Shown piece after piece: positions 11,213-23,387 of a DNA stretch of 64,000 nt. The notes under the pieces were generated by a model. That model saw nothing but the letters and a program-made list of their open reading frames with translations. It made no database searches and had not been told where the DNA came from. The DNA is from Tuctoria greenei. Lineage: Eukaryota > Streptophyta > Magnoliopsida > Poales > Poaceae. The stretch spans positions 49,288,064 through 49,352,063 of the forward strand of contig JAYESD010000001.1 in assembly GCA_036927565.1 (NCBI GenBank). Direction: 5' to 3'. Position numbers and translations under genes: made by a program. The stretch's first letter is position 1; each line of letters opens with the position of its first letter.

Positions 11213-12047
11213 TGTTATATTTACACGTGATCTTCGATCCTACATGATTAAAATCATCAATTCGTTGAAAAGTTGATGAAGATCGATCTTGGTTGGCCCT
11301 TCTCCCTCTTCTCCTCATTCTCATTGTTTCTGGACTTGATCTTGATGTCGGCAACAAGCAAAAGTGGCACCAAGGGGTTTTCCAATTGGGTGGAGAGGTG
11401 AGGGGATTGTATTGTTTATATAGAAGTGGAAAATTAGGGTTTTGGGGAGAATTCCAAGTGAATTTTGGTGGGGGACGTGTAGGGGCCGTGGTGGGGTCCA
11501 CTTGGGCTCCTATGAGGTTGGGCGCAAATTTTTGGGCTCAAATTAGGCAATTACCCAAAAACAATTTGTGGATAAATAATAGAACCCGAATTGGTTTTTG
11601 AAGGCCGGACTAGTTCACAGTTGGACCGGACTAGTTCATTTGGCAACAGAGAAAAACTGACAAGTCTGACTGTACAAGTCCGGGGAAAATCAGAGGCTTA
11701 ATCGGACTAGTCCACACTTTATGCTGGGCAAGTCCAGACTCTGAAGAATTGAATTTCCGGACTCTGAAAGAAACTGAATTCTCTGAATGAAAATAGGGAC
11801 GCCGGACTAGTCTGCACTTTATGCCGGACAAGTCCACAATTCTGAAGCAAACTGAATTTCCTCTGAATCAAAAAGGGAATACCAGACTAGTCCGGGGTTC
11901 ACACCGGACAAGTCCGCACCCTGACAGACTGAAATTTCCAGTTTAAGCCTAAATTCATTTTAATGTTGTTCCTTTTTATGTGGCTTAATGATAAACATGT
12001 ATGAGAATGTATGCAAATGCATTATGCATGGCAATGAGGGTGTTACA
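11213..12047 (-). mobile_element. LTR-like segment R, copy 2
   Basis: On the minus strand it starts TGTAACACCC at 12047. It has the GGACAAGTCC cluster (11605-11930), a TATATAAAC-like box near 11421-11413, and a probable end ..ATATAACA at 11213. It is similar throughout to 6090-7540. It breaks the 3' LTR of host element H at 12047/12048. No matching target duplication was found on its other side. Confidence 0.5.
11605..11930. repeat. Dispersed GGACTAGTCC / GGACAAGTCC array, copy 2
   Basis: This is the second cluster of the same short near-palindromic words seen at 7048-7425, inside LTR-like segment R2. Confidence 0.7.
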
Positions 12048-12583
12048 CGTTCTATTATGGTGCATAACATGAAAGGTGGGTTGCTAGTTGCTCGCAGAGG
12101 TCCACGAAGGAGAGTGCAGGAATCACGCGGCATCCCGCACCAAAAGCACGCGAATTAGTCACCCATGACCTCTTCAAGCCGAGAGGAGCCAACACGTGGC
12201 GTTTGACCGCATTTGGCGCCAAGACCTAGTCGGCCGACATGGTCTTGGCTCCTTTTGCGTTGTGCTTCCTCCAGGTGTCTGCCGGGTGGGTCCTTTTGAA
12301 TGATATTGGTGGTACACCATTGGATGGCCTCGAATACTTCTGTTTGTGGGCCATTTGATCCATGTGGTACCACATGTCATTGCTTGATTGGCTAGAATGA
12401 TATTTTATAGAATACATCCCCTTGTTTCACTTCAATTCTGCATAAAATCCTTGCATGCACTACTTTTTCCAAAGACAAGTGGAAATAGGTTAAATAGAAA
12501 GGTAATGTGTGCAATAAATGACATTTACTTCACATAATTGAGTTATATTGACAGGTGAAATTGTTATATTACAGCCGTCAACA
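12048..12583 (-). mobile_element. 3' LTR of host element H (partial)
   Basis: The LTR begins TGTTGACGGCTG at 12583 on the minus strand, immediately after a polypurine tract. It matches the first ~500 bases of the left-hand H-family LTR (3801-4260). It stops abruptly at 12048 where LTR-like segment R begins, so the promoter-distal part is missing. Confidence 0.75.
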
Positions 12584-12598
12584 AACTCCCCCAAGCTT
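12584..12598 (-). other. Polypurine tract of element H
   Basis: On the minus strand the bases just before the LTR start read AAGCTTGGGGGAGTT, a typical plus-strand primer for Athila-like elements. This fixes the LTR start at 12583. Confidence 0.7.
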
Positions 12599-13253
12599 AT
12601 CCTCTGCTCGTCCCGAGCAAAGTCAAGACTTTAGGATGATGATCAGAAATTGCTACAATGTTCTACTTTTCAAAAGTACCATGTTCACAACAAAATACTC
12701 TACCTAGTATTACAAAAATATGCGTGGTACTTCACCCATCTTAGGTCATTATGGGGCTTATGCCATCTCCTATTCATGGGTGGTTGAAAGATAGAACAGC
12801 AAATGGAGCACACATACCCTAGAAATCAAGTGCCACTCAAATTCAAGAGAATTCAATTTAGATTTTAAGTATCTCAATTTGATTCTATCAGTCTCTCATT
12901 TATGTGTAGTGGAAATATATCCTCACCAAGGCATTGTGCCTAAATTCATCCTACCTCTATATAAATCTTATATGTGTAGCTTGGTAGGGAATATTGTAGG
13001 AATATTTGCAACACATAATACTGCTAAGTCAAAAGAGCAAGCCTTAGGAGAAAACAATTCAAAACAATTTGATTCAAGACTTGTGCATGTGTGATGAAAT
13101 GAAGTGGATGTGGATATTTGAGATGACTCCTTTTTTAATGGACTCTCTTATTTTGCAGGGATGAAACATGGCTACTTTTTTTCTCATGCTTATGATGTAA
13201 GCATGCATCTTCTTTTTCTTTTTCTTTTTTCTTGTAGCCATGTCTTCTACTCC
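12599..13253 (-). mobile_element. H internal 3' region, part 1
   Basis: AT-rich non-coding DNA upstream of the H polypurine tract. It is cut at 13253 by element A and resumes at 52137. No gene is seen. A pyrimidine-rich run (13209-13231) lies just before the insertion site. Confidence 0.6.
13249..13253. repeat. Target-site duplication of element A, left
   Basis: ACTCC directly before the TGTCGG start of the LTR of A. The identical ACTCC follows the end of its other LTR at 52132-52136, proving both LTRs belong to one insertion into H. Confidence 0.95.
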
Positions 13254-14116
13254 TGTCGGTACCCTGGGTACCGTATACCCCTTGGGATTGCAAAGATCTC
13301 AAGGGAATATCATCTACTCTATCTGAAGACCTTCGGAGGCCCACATGTCAGACATAACCGGACCCGCTTCCCCAACTTGGTTAGTCCCAGGGTCGCCACG
13401 TGTACTATCAAATCGGAGCTACTGCCCACAAGGGGGAAGCTCTGGGCTATGTACCATAGCGGCACCCTCGGACCTAACCCCAGACCGAGGGAAGCTCCGG
13501 AACTGACACGTGTTAGGTAGCACCGGACCTACCTGTTCCCCACAGTATGCTCTGGAGCTGCCACGTGTCCAACCGTCGGACCTTCAGCCTCTAATCACCA
13601 GAAGACTCCACAATGGCTCCTGATCTTCAAAGGGAATCAAAGACTTCAAGACCCGATTAAGTGTCATTAATACTATATTAATGACACACGATCGGACGAC
13701 CTTAATTACCAGTAACGGTGCTATCAAAGCCCGTAATTCGGTTATTAAGGGTAATTAAGCGCATAAAATGTGTATCAATATTAGTAACCGCCGGGGCCAC
13801 ATGTCGGACCAGGCTGACTTGTAACGGCCTGCCCTTGTACTATAAAAGGATAGGCCGACGATACATAGGGGACACACAGACTCTACGTGCTCACTCTACG
13901 CTCTGAACTCACTTGGAGCTCATACATCCAATACAACACCAACACATCCCGTGGAGTAGGGTATTACGCTCAGGCGGCCCGAACCACGTAAATCATCGTG
14001 TCTACTGTGTCATTTTACACTTCACCTTCTTGAATCTCCGCGCGCCCACACCGAACCTCAAACTCCTCTAACACTTTAGTAGTGTCGGGAGATCTGCCGG
14101 ATCAAAACCACCGACA
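13254..14116 (+). repeat. 5' LTR of element A
   Basis: Starts TGTCGG and ends CCGACA. It has a TATAAAAGG box at 13841-13849. U3 has CACGTG at 13397, 13507 and 13562 (110 and 55 bases apart). The partner LTR is 51269-52131. Confidence 0.95.
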
Positions 14117-14118
14117 GT

Positions 14119-14136
14119 TGGCGCGCCAGGTAGGGG
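14119..14136 (+). other. Primer-binding site of element A
   Basis: TGGCGCGCCAGGTAGGGG begins two bases after the LTR. TGG matches the complement of a tRNA 3' CCA. The same word occurs in B (48469-48452, minus) and, with one change, in C (31286-31303). I do not name the tRNA. Confidence 0.75.
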
Positions 14137-14153
14137 CGCCTGAGACTTCGAGA

Positions 14154-16572
14154 ATGGTGAACTCAGCTACTGGATCATCCAACAGTCATCCCGCTGTTCC
14201 AGCTATTGGGGGCAATCCCTCCAATATGCAGCCACCAGCAGGAGCCCCAGTTCCAGCAGGAGTCACGTTACCACCACCGCCGCCTCCACCAGCAAATCAA
14301 GCTGGGCAGCGCGATGGTGCACCGGCGTCAGTCACTGCGTCGGCAAATCATGACAACCCGGAACACACGCTCCATGCAGTGTGTGCTCTTCTTCAACGCC
14401 CACCACCTCCGGACGCATCCCGGGATGCAATGGAGCAGTGGAGGGCCGATGTGGAACACTTGGTTGCAGCTGCAGCCGACCGCATCAACAACCAGGGTCC
14501 TCCTCCTTCAGGACGGGCCCCGTCGCAGCGATGGACCTTGTCTGGCAGACTTGGTCCGCACGTCTCCAACAACAGGAGACGTGTTGTGTCGCAGCAAGTG
14601 ACGTCGTTGCCCTCCGGGGCATGGCGCACTCACACGGTGTCAAGACTTTCTACTCATGACCTCCGGGCGGATCTTGATCACCGATACCGTCAACAAGACG
14701 GCCGAGTCCATATTGAGCGTGCTCGTGAAAGACGAGAAGCTCAGGACATTCCTGCTCCTAAAGGAGTAGGAGGAGGCTGTTCATCCCTGGCCATGCATTT
14801 GCGTATGGTCAGGTGGCCACAGAAATTCCGGCCTCACCTGCCAGAGAAGTTTGATGGGACCGTTAATCCCGTTGAATTTCTTCAGATTTACTCCACTGCT
14901 ATCCTAGCAGCTGGAGGAAATGAGGCTGTAATGGCCAATTATTTTCCAGTGGCTTTAACTGAGACCGCTCGGTCCTGGTTTATGAGCCTTCCACCCAACT
15001 CCATCAACAGTTGGGAGGAGCTGTGCCGGCAGTTCACCGCCAACTTTGGGAGTTCATACACCCGACCAGGCAATGAACTGGACCTTTTTGCAGTCATGCA
15101 AAAAGGGGGAGAATCCCTGCGATCATTCATCCAGAGGTTCTCTCAGGAACGAAACACTATCCCTTCTATCTCTAGCGCTTCTGTCATTGTGGCATTCAGA
15201 CAGGGTGTACGGGATAAGAAGATGTTGGAGAAACCGGCGATCAAGGAGATCACCAGTGTCACTGAACTCTTCAGCTTGGCTGATAAATGTGCCAGAGCTG
15301 CGGAGGGCCGTGAAATGCACTCCAAACCACCTTCGGAGGATCACAAAAAAATCCTCCAAAGACGAAGCCACTACCTCCGGGAGTGGCAAGAAGAAGAAAA
15401 AGACCAACGGCAAGAAGAAGCCGTCGGCCGGCGCATCTAATGCTGCAGCTGCCGCGGCTCCGGGTGGCCGGGCGCCACGCCCTGAGAAGCGACCTCGACC
15501 GTCTTCTGAAGACGGTGGCAAACCCAAGGTGTGGTGTCCAATTCACAAAACGGACAGTAAAAGTTTGGAAGACTGTCGGGAGGTCCAAAACCTTGCCGAG
15601 CGCTACAACAAGCGCCGAGAAGAAGCTCCTTCTCGACAGAGGGAAGGAAAGCAAAAAGTTGACGAAGCTCCGACTGAAGAGGAGTTAGGTTTTCAGGATC
15701 CCAAAAAGGTCCTGAAGGCCGTCTACACCTCCGTCGACGATGATTCTGACGTCTCTGACAATGAGCGTCGAAAGACCATGAACACCATTTTTGGTGGATC
15801 ATGGGACATCACCTCCCATCGCGTCCTCAAGACAATGCGTCAGGACATGGCCCCTGTAGCTCCAGCAGCCAGGGCGGAGCCTCATCGGAAGTGGATGGAC
15901 ATGACCATCACTTTTGATGCTTTGGACTGCCCTCGAAACATGGTTGGAGCAGGCCAGTTACCTTCGATGGTATCTCCTACCATCAATAACATCCAGCTTC
16001 ACCACGTTATGGTAGACGGAGGTTCGGGGCTCAACCTCATAAGATTCAAAGCTTTCACCAAGCTTCAGCTCCGACCTTCGGATCTTCACCCCTCCCGACC
16101 TTTCTCCGGAGTAGGTCCGGGAGCCATTACCCCACTTGGTGCTATCACTCTCCCCGTTACCTTTGGGACCCGGGAGGAATATCGCACCGAGAAGTTGGTC
16201 TTTGATGTTGCTCAGATCAACTTACCCTTCAATGCCATCTTGGGCAGGCCTGCTTTGTACAAATTCATGGCAGTCGCTCATTATGGCTACTTGGTGTTGA
16301 AGATGACAACACCAGTAGGCGTTCTCCGAATCCGTGGAGATCATACTGTCGGAGTAACTGCTCTGGAAGAACTTCATGCGCTTACTATGGCACAAGAGGA
16401 GGACTCCAGGCAGGAACAAGCTCCAAAACCCCCGAGCATCCGTCAGCGAGGCTCGACTTCTGCACCTCGTGTGCAGCCAAGCGGCGACACCGACATTCCC
16501 GTCAAAGTCGTCCAAATAGGTTCCGATGCCGCTCAGACCACCCGTATATCGGGAGGACTGAATGACAAATAG
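14154..16572 (+). pseudogene. gag: Element A gag-protease (frameshifted)
   Basis: Gag forms the retrotransposon particle and the protease matures it. I choose ATG 14154 (MVNSATGSS) because it lies after the PBS and matches the starts in B and C; the upstream ATG lies in the LTR. A retrotransposon gag domain follows (MVRWPQKFRPHLPEKFDGT near 14800 to about 15310). A lysine-rich tract comes next, then a zinc-knuckle-like CPIHKTDSKSLEDC near 15540 in which one His ligand is Lys. The protease motif DGGSG is at 16015-16029. A run of seven A's at about 15344-15351 (six in B and C) shifts the frame, so the second half reads in another phase. The frame ends at the shared TAG, 16570-16572. Confidence 0.9.
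16570..16572 (+). other. In-frame amber codon between protease and RT (A)
   Basis: The codon after ..LNDK is TAG, and the same frame continues as KLALITFLRANVDVFAW into RT. The same TAG occurs at the same place in C and B. The context is AAA TAG AAA here and AAA TAG GAA in B and C. Confidence 0.85.
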
Positions 16573-18708
16573 AAACTCGCGCTCATCACTTTCCTCCGGG
16601 CTAATGTCGACGTGTTTGCCTGGCAACTGTCACAAATGCCTGGGATCCCCAGGGAAGTGATTGAGCACAATCTGAAGATCTACCCTGACGCTCGGCCCGT
16701 GCACCAGAAGCCTCGGAAGCAATCTGTGGAGCGACATAACTTCATTCGACAAGAAGTGAAGAAGTTCCTCGAAGCTGGATTCATCCGAGAATTCTTTCAT
16801 CCAAAACTGCTGGCAAACCCAGTCGTTGTGCCCAAGGCCGGCGGGAAGCTTCGGATGTGTATCGACTACACGACACTAAATAAGGCATGTCCAAAAGATC
16901 CATTCCCACTACCTAGAATAGATCAGATAGTGGATTCCACCTCTGGGTGTGAATTACTGTGTTTCCTAGACGCATATTCTGGGTATCATCAAATCAGAAT
17001 GTCCAGGGAAGATGAAGAGCATACCTCTTTTATCACAGTAGATGGATTGTACTGTTATACAGCCATGCCATTTGGTCTCAAGAATGCAGCTTCAACCTTT
17101 GTACGAGCTATGTACAAAACTTTTGAAGAACTCATTAGAGACATAGTGGAAGTGTACGTCGATGACATCGTGGTCAAGGTCAAGAACAAGGAGTCACACC
17201 TTGACACCATACAGGCTGTCTTCGACAAGTTGCGGGTCACGTGCACAAAGCTAAACCTAGACAAGTGTGTCTTCGGGGTTAAATCTGGAAAACTTCTTGG
17301 TTTCCTGGTAAGTCACCGGGGCATAGAAGCTAATCCGGCTAAGATCAAAGCCATTGAAGATATGCAACCACCAGCCCGCATCAAGGATGTCCAAAAGCTG
17401 ACTGGATGTCTAGAAGCCCTTAGCCGGTTCATTTCAAGACTGGCGGAACGGGCACTCCCCTTCTTCAAGTTGTTGAGGAAGTCCGGACCATTCCAATGGT
17501 ATGAAGAAGCAGGAAAGGCGTTCCAGGAGCTAAAACAGTTTCTCACCACCCTACCAACTTTGGTAGCTCCGAACCCTGGTGAGCCTTTGCTGCTTTACAT
17601 TTCAGCAACTAACGAAGTCGTCAGCATGGTCCTGGTTGCGGAGAGACCAGAACTATTCCATGCTCAGGAATCCAGACCCCTCCGAGAGGGTCCGGAGGTT
17701 CCTGAAAGCGAGTCTCGGTCCCAGCTCCCAAACTTGAGCTCACCAAAAATTACTCCAGAAGACTCAGACCCCTCCGGGAGGGTCCGAGTCGTTTCTGAAG
17801 AAGCTCCAGGTCCCTCCAGCCAGGACCCGGAGGTCCCCGAAGAAGGTTCGGATCCTTCAGGGAGGATCCGGGTCGGTGAAGAGGAAGCTCCAGGCCCCTC
17901 TAGGAGGGTCCGAACCATCCAGCGCCCAGTGTACTTCATCAGTGAAGTACTGCATGACGCCATGACTCGATACCTAGAGGTGCATAAGCTGCTCTATGCA
18001 GTTCTCATTGCCTCCAGGAAGCTTCGCCATTACTTCCAAGCTCACAAGATTTCAGTGGTGACCTCTTACCCACTTTGAGCAAATTTGCATAATCCTAATT
18101 CAACTGGGAATATTGCAAAGTGGGCAGCGGAATTGGCTGAATTTGATCTCGAATTCATTTCAAGGCAAGCAATCAAGAGTCAAGCATTGGCGGATTTCGT
18201 GGCAGAATGGACTCCCTCTCCATCAAACCCTGGGGGCCCCAGTGAGCAGAAGCCGGAACACAAGGCTCCGGTCTTCATCGAGCCTCACTGGACCCTCTAC
18301 TTCGATGACTCCATGCAAAAGCAAGGGGCTGGAGCTAGAATCCTTCTCCTCGCACCAACAGGAGAGAAGGTAAAATACATGGTACACCTTGACTTCAAGG
18401 CGACCAACAACATGGCAGAATACGAAGCACTCATCTATGGACTAAGGGTGGCACTGTCATGCGGTGTCAAGCAACTGCAGGTCAAGGGAGATTCACAGCT
18501 CATCATTAAGCAAGTGAAGGGTGAATGCTCCTGCAACAATCTCCAGTTAGCTGCTTACCTCCTTGAAGTCCAGAGACTTCAGAAGGACTTTGAAGTCCTA
18601 GATCTCCACCATGTCCAGCGTGCCCTCAACGCTGAAGCCGAAGAATTCTCGACGAAAGCGTCAACCGGAGCTTCGGCTCCTGACGGAACTTTTGTCTGGA
18701 GGTTGTAA
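16573..18708 (+). pseudogene. pol: Element A pol, reverse transcriptase-RNase H part
   Basis: RT copies element RNA into DNA. The frame continues from the amber codon. RT motifs include MCIDYTTLNKACPKDPFPLP, FLDAYSGYHQI, MPFGLKNAAS and the catalytic YVDD at 17155-17166. A repeat-coded acidic insert (about 17650-17925) sits before RPVYFISEVL. A TGA at 18076-18078 replaces CGA of C. RNase H follows (LYFDDSMQKQGAG, NMAEYEALIYGL, KGDSQLIIKQV). Its last acidic position reads NAEAEE rather than NAEADE. A TAA at 18706-18708 closes the frame where C has TCA. Not functional as it stands. Confidence 0.9.
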
Positions 18709-20116
18709 AAACCCAAAGCTCAGCCTGCCGAACTGAGCGAAGGGGGCGAGATCAGCATCCCGAAGCTGACGGTCCCGATGGCCCTGTTACTATGGCAGCC
18801 ATCAAGGGTCGTAGGTGCTGCCGGAAGCTCCGAGCAATCCAGCACGCAAGACTTAAATACTCAAGTTAGCTCCGATGCATGGATCTCGGAGATCCGGGGC
18901 TACTTGAAAGACAACATTCTTCCTGACGATGATGTATCCGCTGACCGGAGAGTCAGATTGTCTAAAAGATACACGTTGGTAGAAGGGGATCTCTACCGGC
19001 GCGGTGCCAACGGCGTCATAATGCGGTGCATCACAAGGGAAGAAGGTTGCGAGATCTTCGCAGAAATCCATGGAGGTGAGTGTGGGAACCACGCATCTTC
19101 CTGCACGCTGGTCGGTAAAGCCTTCCAGCATGGCTTCTACTGGCCTACAGCACTCCAGGATGCAACTGAGCTGGTGAAGAAATGCGAAGCATGTCAATTT
19201 CATGCAAAGCAAATTCACACACCGGCTCAGCCTCTACGAATGATACCTCGTACATGGCCCTTCGCCGGGTGGGGGGTGGACATCTTGGGACCTTTCCCAA
19301 GAGCCGTCGGAGGTTACAAGTTCCTGTATGTCTCCATTGACAAGTTCACCAAGTGGCCGGAAGCAACCCCATTTGTGACAATAAACAAGCAATCTGCTAT
19401 GAACTTTTTGCAGTCCATCGTATGCAGATTTGGAGTCCCAAACAAAATCATTACTGATAACGGGACCCAATTCACAAGCTCTGCATTTCAAGGATATTGC
19501 GAAGACCTCGGCATTCAAGTTTGCTACGCCTCTGAAGCTCATCCGCCAAGCAATGGCCAGGCCGAGAGAGCAAATGCTGAAATCCTGAAAGGACTCAAAA
19601 CGCGCACCTATGAGCACATGAAAAAAACATGGAGCCAACTGGATTGAAGAGCTTTCGCCCACTCTATGTGCCAACAGGACAACTCCAAACCGGTCAACTG
19701 GAGAGACACCTTTCTTCCTTGTGTACGGAGTTGAAGCAATCCTTCCTCCGAAAATCACTTTGGGGTCACTCTGGGTCTGGACCTTCGACGAAGCCACACA
19801 GGACCAGCTCCGGCGTGAAGACCTAGACCTCCTCGAGGAGGGAAGGTGCCAAGCAGCTGTTCGGAATGCTCGATACCGCCAAAACCTTAGGCGCTATCAT
19901 CAGCGGCATGTACACAACCGACATCTCGAGGAAGGCGATCTGGTGCTACGGAGAATACAATCCAGAGAAGGGTTAAACATACTCTCCCCCAACTGGGAAG
20001 GACCCTTCCGAGTGATTAAAGTATCCCGTCCCGGAAGCGTTCGCTTGGCAACCGAGGATGGGACACCTCTCCCGAATCATTGGAACATTGAGCACCTTCG
20101 TAAGTTCTACACTTAA
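18709..20116 (+). pseudogene. Element A pol, integrase part
   Basis: Integrase inserts the element DNA. In order I see the HHCC zinc domain (HGGECGNH near 19068-19091, then KKCEACQFH near 19180-19203) and the DDE core: D in WGVDILGPF near 19275, D in TDNGTQF near 19458, E in GQAERANAEIL near 19570. An extra A in the run at about 19621-19628 shifts the frame. The C-terminal part continues in another phase (FLVYGVEAILPP near 19715) to the TAA at 20114-20116. No chromodomain is seen. The catalytic residues are present, but the frameshift and upstream stops make it non-functional. Confidence 0.88.
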
Positions 20117-21369
20117 TATGGCGGAGGTGAGTCTGTAGTAACTTCAGGTGTATGTTATAGAGTCATTGTACAGAGTTGGGTAGTTCCTCCGGGAGAACTT
20201 CATGCAACGCTTGTCACAGTCTCAGGACTAAAAGTGTGGCTAGCTACCCTGGGTCAAACGAGAAATGAAACACGCTTAGCCTGGTTCCGTACCCTAAGAG
20301 TGTACTTGTTTCCCCTGTACCCCAGACCTATAATGAAAGACATATTCATGTGAAACAGACTCCACGTGCATTTACTTTGTACAGGCTCAACATTTTTTAT
20401 TTTTCTCTTTCTTGTCTATAACAAGGACGTGCAATTCTTAAGAAATTTTAGTTCGACCGATTCATATACGATTCGAGTTGTATTGTCGATTCTTTCGGAT
20501 TCAAATATTGTTCATGGCCCACTTGCCTGAATGCCGCCAAGCCAATCTAGGGCCGGAGTGTGCTATCGACTTAGCCTGGTCAAGCACCCTAAGTACGCCA
20601 CTCTACCTACACCCCGGCAGGCCGAAGTAAGGAGGATCCAAGTACAATTGGATCCAGAAAAAAAAGACAATGCGTTCGGTCGCATTCAGAACCGAGTTTG
20701 ACCTAAAATTTTCTTGAGAATCGTAAGCCACAACGAAGTTATAGGCAAGGAACGAATTTTACTATTTTTCTTGGCTTCAGTGTGCAGGAAAAATAAAGAA
20801 TCCACGTTGATGGAGAAAAGCTGGAGCTGACGATGCTCCGACTCCCCCTAGGTGACTTATAATCGATGTTGAACATTGAAAACGAGCATCACCGGAGCAA
20901 CCAAGCTCCGGTAAAGCTAGGGGGGCCAGCCATCGATGCAGAATAAAAGATGGTCAGAAGATTCCACAAACGGAGTCTGCTGCCGACAAACTACGCATTT
21001 GCAAAGGTCACTGCCGGAGCTACTAAGCCCCGACACCCCGGAGGTCTAACTATCGATGCTCTACGCGTTGATAGGATCTACTGCAGGAGCTACTGAGCTC
21101 CGACAACCTCAGGGGGCCTTCACTATCGAAGACTTCGGACCTACATTCTACAAGTTCGAAGCAAACGAGTCTTCAACAAAGCACAATATCCTCTTGGTAC
21201 ATGTTCACAATCAAATTGTGTACATCTACCAGGGGGCAAGTGAAGACAAAAGTGTTGAAGACAAAAAAATGAAATTCGCAAAAATTTGGATTTCATTCAT
21301 CTGGAGACAAGGGATTACAAAATTGGGGAAGAAAAAGAGAGAATACAAGTGGGAGCTACAGAGATGGTC
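20117..21369. other. Element A spacer between pol and antisense gene
   Basis: Non-coding DNA between two convergent genes. It contains a series of short hairpins of the form CCGGAGCT..AGCTCCGG at about 20892-20911, 21013-21034 and 21083-21103, with weaker ones near 20820-20850. B and C have the same array at the matching place. Confidence 0.7.
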
Positions 21370-23383
21370 CTAGACCCTATGGAAGAACTGGGCGACCTTC
21401 TGAGCAACCTCCGACACATTGGCTCGGGTAGCTTCACCTTCTCCTTCGACTGGACCTTCAAGCACCGGCTCCAAAGGGAATTGGGGATCCCGGCTGGTGT
21501 TGCACGTCAGCACATATTTTGTGACGTTCTTCGCCAGGGACTGCCCCTCAACCTCCAATTGGTCCGCGATGACGTCGCCCACCTTGGAGAGTTTGCTACC
21601 CGCCGAGCTCAACGCCTGCAATGTCAGGTCCGGCTCCAGCTCCGGATCATCCGGACGAACAGGAATGAAGCCCATCGGTGTTAGCGCATCGTTGGCTTTG
21701 CTCAGGAACTCCCAAACCTGTAGGGAGTCCGCAGCACTCAAGCCCTTCAGTTCTTCCAAGGATCTTTTGGCCGCCGCCAGTTCAGAATTCTCGCGAGCAA
21801 GGCGCTCAACCTCTTTGGCATTTTGCTAAATCCTTTCAGCAACCTGCTTCTCGAGTTCTCTGTGATCCTCCTCCCGGATGTAGATCTTGTTCCGGCGGTC
21901 AACCAGGTCCTTCTCCCTGCCCCTCACCTTCTTCTCCCTGGCAGCGATGGCACACTCTTGCTCGTAGAGTTGCTGCCCCCGCACCTAGGCCTTCTCCTAC
22001 CCCTCAGCGCAGTGCTCTTCCAATTTCTTGGCGCGCTCCTCGAGGCCCTTGTCAGCCAGAGCCACCTTTTTGGTGAGCTCCTCCTCCCTCTTCAGGACGT
22101 CATCCCGCAGCTCAAGGAGTTTCTGCTCTTCGTCTTCGAGCCTCTTCTCCCTCTCCTCAAGTGCCTCCCGGCGCTTCATGAGAGTAGTGTTAATGGCTTC
22201 CAGCCTTTCTTGGCGTTCATCAGCCGCACTATTAGCTGCTTTGGTCTGCTCATAAATGGCTCGGGATTGAGCATCGAGGGTGCGAGTCATACTCTCCCTG
22301 TCGTCCAATAATTTGCCCCAGTATTCCAGGTGGACCTTCTCCCGCTTGATCCACTCTTTGTCATCTGCTAGCCTCGACTGCGCCAGCTTTGTCTCGAAGT
22401 AGAGCCGGTTACGCCATCGCCTAAGGGTTTGGCGCTCCTCTTCAAGAGCCTTGCTGTCGTGGAAGAAGGCCAGTTGAACTTGACGCAGACTGGAGCAGGC
22501 GTTCTCAATAGACAATGACAACGGGATTGGTTCCGGACCTGCCGGGGTCTCTTCTGCTGGTTCGAGCGGGTTCTCGCTTACAAAAATTGGGTCCCACTCC
22601 ACAAGAGTGGTCCCCTGAGTCTCCACGGCACTAGGGCCGTCCTCCGAGATGGCCTCAGTCGCCATCAAGGAGGGACCCGCTGATGTAGTCCTGACCTCCG
22701 GAAGTAGTTCCGAAGGACCAGCCACCAGATCTTTGTTTGCCCCCTCAGGCAGGGGGCCAGCAACTTCATCTGGGCACTCCGGCTCAGCCGCAAGTACCTC
22801 TGGCGTCGTCACTCCCGGAGCAGGGACTGCTTCTGGCTCCGGCCTGGGCACCTCCTCTACTGAAGGCTCGAGCGCCAACGCCTCCGCAACAACCGGTTCG
22901 AGAGCCGGAAGGTCTTCAACATCAACCGGCTCTGCGGTCGGAGCTCCAACAACGACCGGCTCTGCGGCCGGTGCTTCAGAGGTAGCCGACCCAACCGCTG
23001 TGACTTCCTCAACATCTGGCGCGCACACCGGGACTTCAATTACCTCTGGCTCAACCGCCGGGGCTTCGACAATTTCCGGCTCTGGGGCCGGAATTACTGC
23101 TTCCTACGGCTCAACGGCCGGAGCTTCCATCATCTCTGCACCAGGACCTGGAGCGTCAACCTCCGGGGCAGGTGCCGCTGGCGCATCTTCTCTCCCGCAG
23201 TCCGGCGCTACCACGGGAGCCTCTGGGGATGAGTCGAGGTCCATGACCACGACAGCTGGCGCCGGAGCTGTCGCAGCTTCAGCCACCACTTGGGGCGGCA
23301 CCGGGACAGGAGTAGGAGCTTCCACCCTCACAGCTTCCGCTGCTGTGGCTGAGGGTGGAGCCTCACTCCTCTTCTTGGGAACG
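21370..23383 (-). pseudogene. Element A antisense gene, exon 2
   Basis: This is the 3' exon of a gene on the strand opposite gag-pol. It starts at 23383 in the phase required by exon 1 (49410). It begins VPKKRSEAPPSAT, then a long Ala/Pro/Glu/Val-rich repeat tract (EAPAxEPE-like units), then WDPIFV, then a long charged heptad-like region (EEERQTLRRWRNRL, EALEEREKRLEDEEQKLLELRDD) that should form a coiled coil, and ends ..QFFHRV with its stop at 21372-21370. A carries in-frame stops (near 23104, 21997 and 21830), so it is broken here. I know of no proven function. Antisense extra ORFs are a recognised trait of some Tat-lineage elements. Confidence 0.8.
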
Positions 23384-23387
23384 CTGC
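23383..23387. repeat. Target-site duplication of element B, left
   Basis: GCTGC before the LTR of B. GTTGC follows it at 49331-49335, one mismatch. The uninterrupted site is seen at the matching place in C (AACGCTGCAGATG, 40471-40483). Confidence 0.85.

Noticed and set aside
11165..11215. R2 as an insertion into a copia LTR with a target duplication
   Set aside because: The bases beside the two presumed ends (before 11213 and after 12047) do not match.
14082..14153. Upstream ATG at 14082 as gag start in element A
   Set aside because: It lies inside the LTR and before the PBS. ATG 14154 matches the start in B and C.
15123..15802. Minus-strand frames over gag of A
   Set aside because: Shadows of gag-protease; no independent support.
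21823..22311. Long leucine-rich plus-strand frames opposite the antisense gene (also 27492-28223 and 38698-39288 on the other strand)
   Set aside because: They are shadows of the Glu/Leu/Arg-rich coiled-coil exon read backwards, and mirror each other in every copy.
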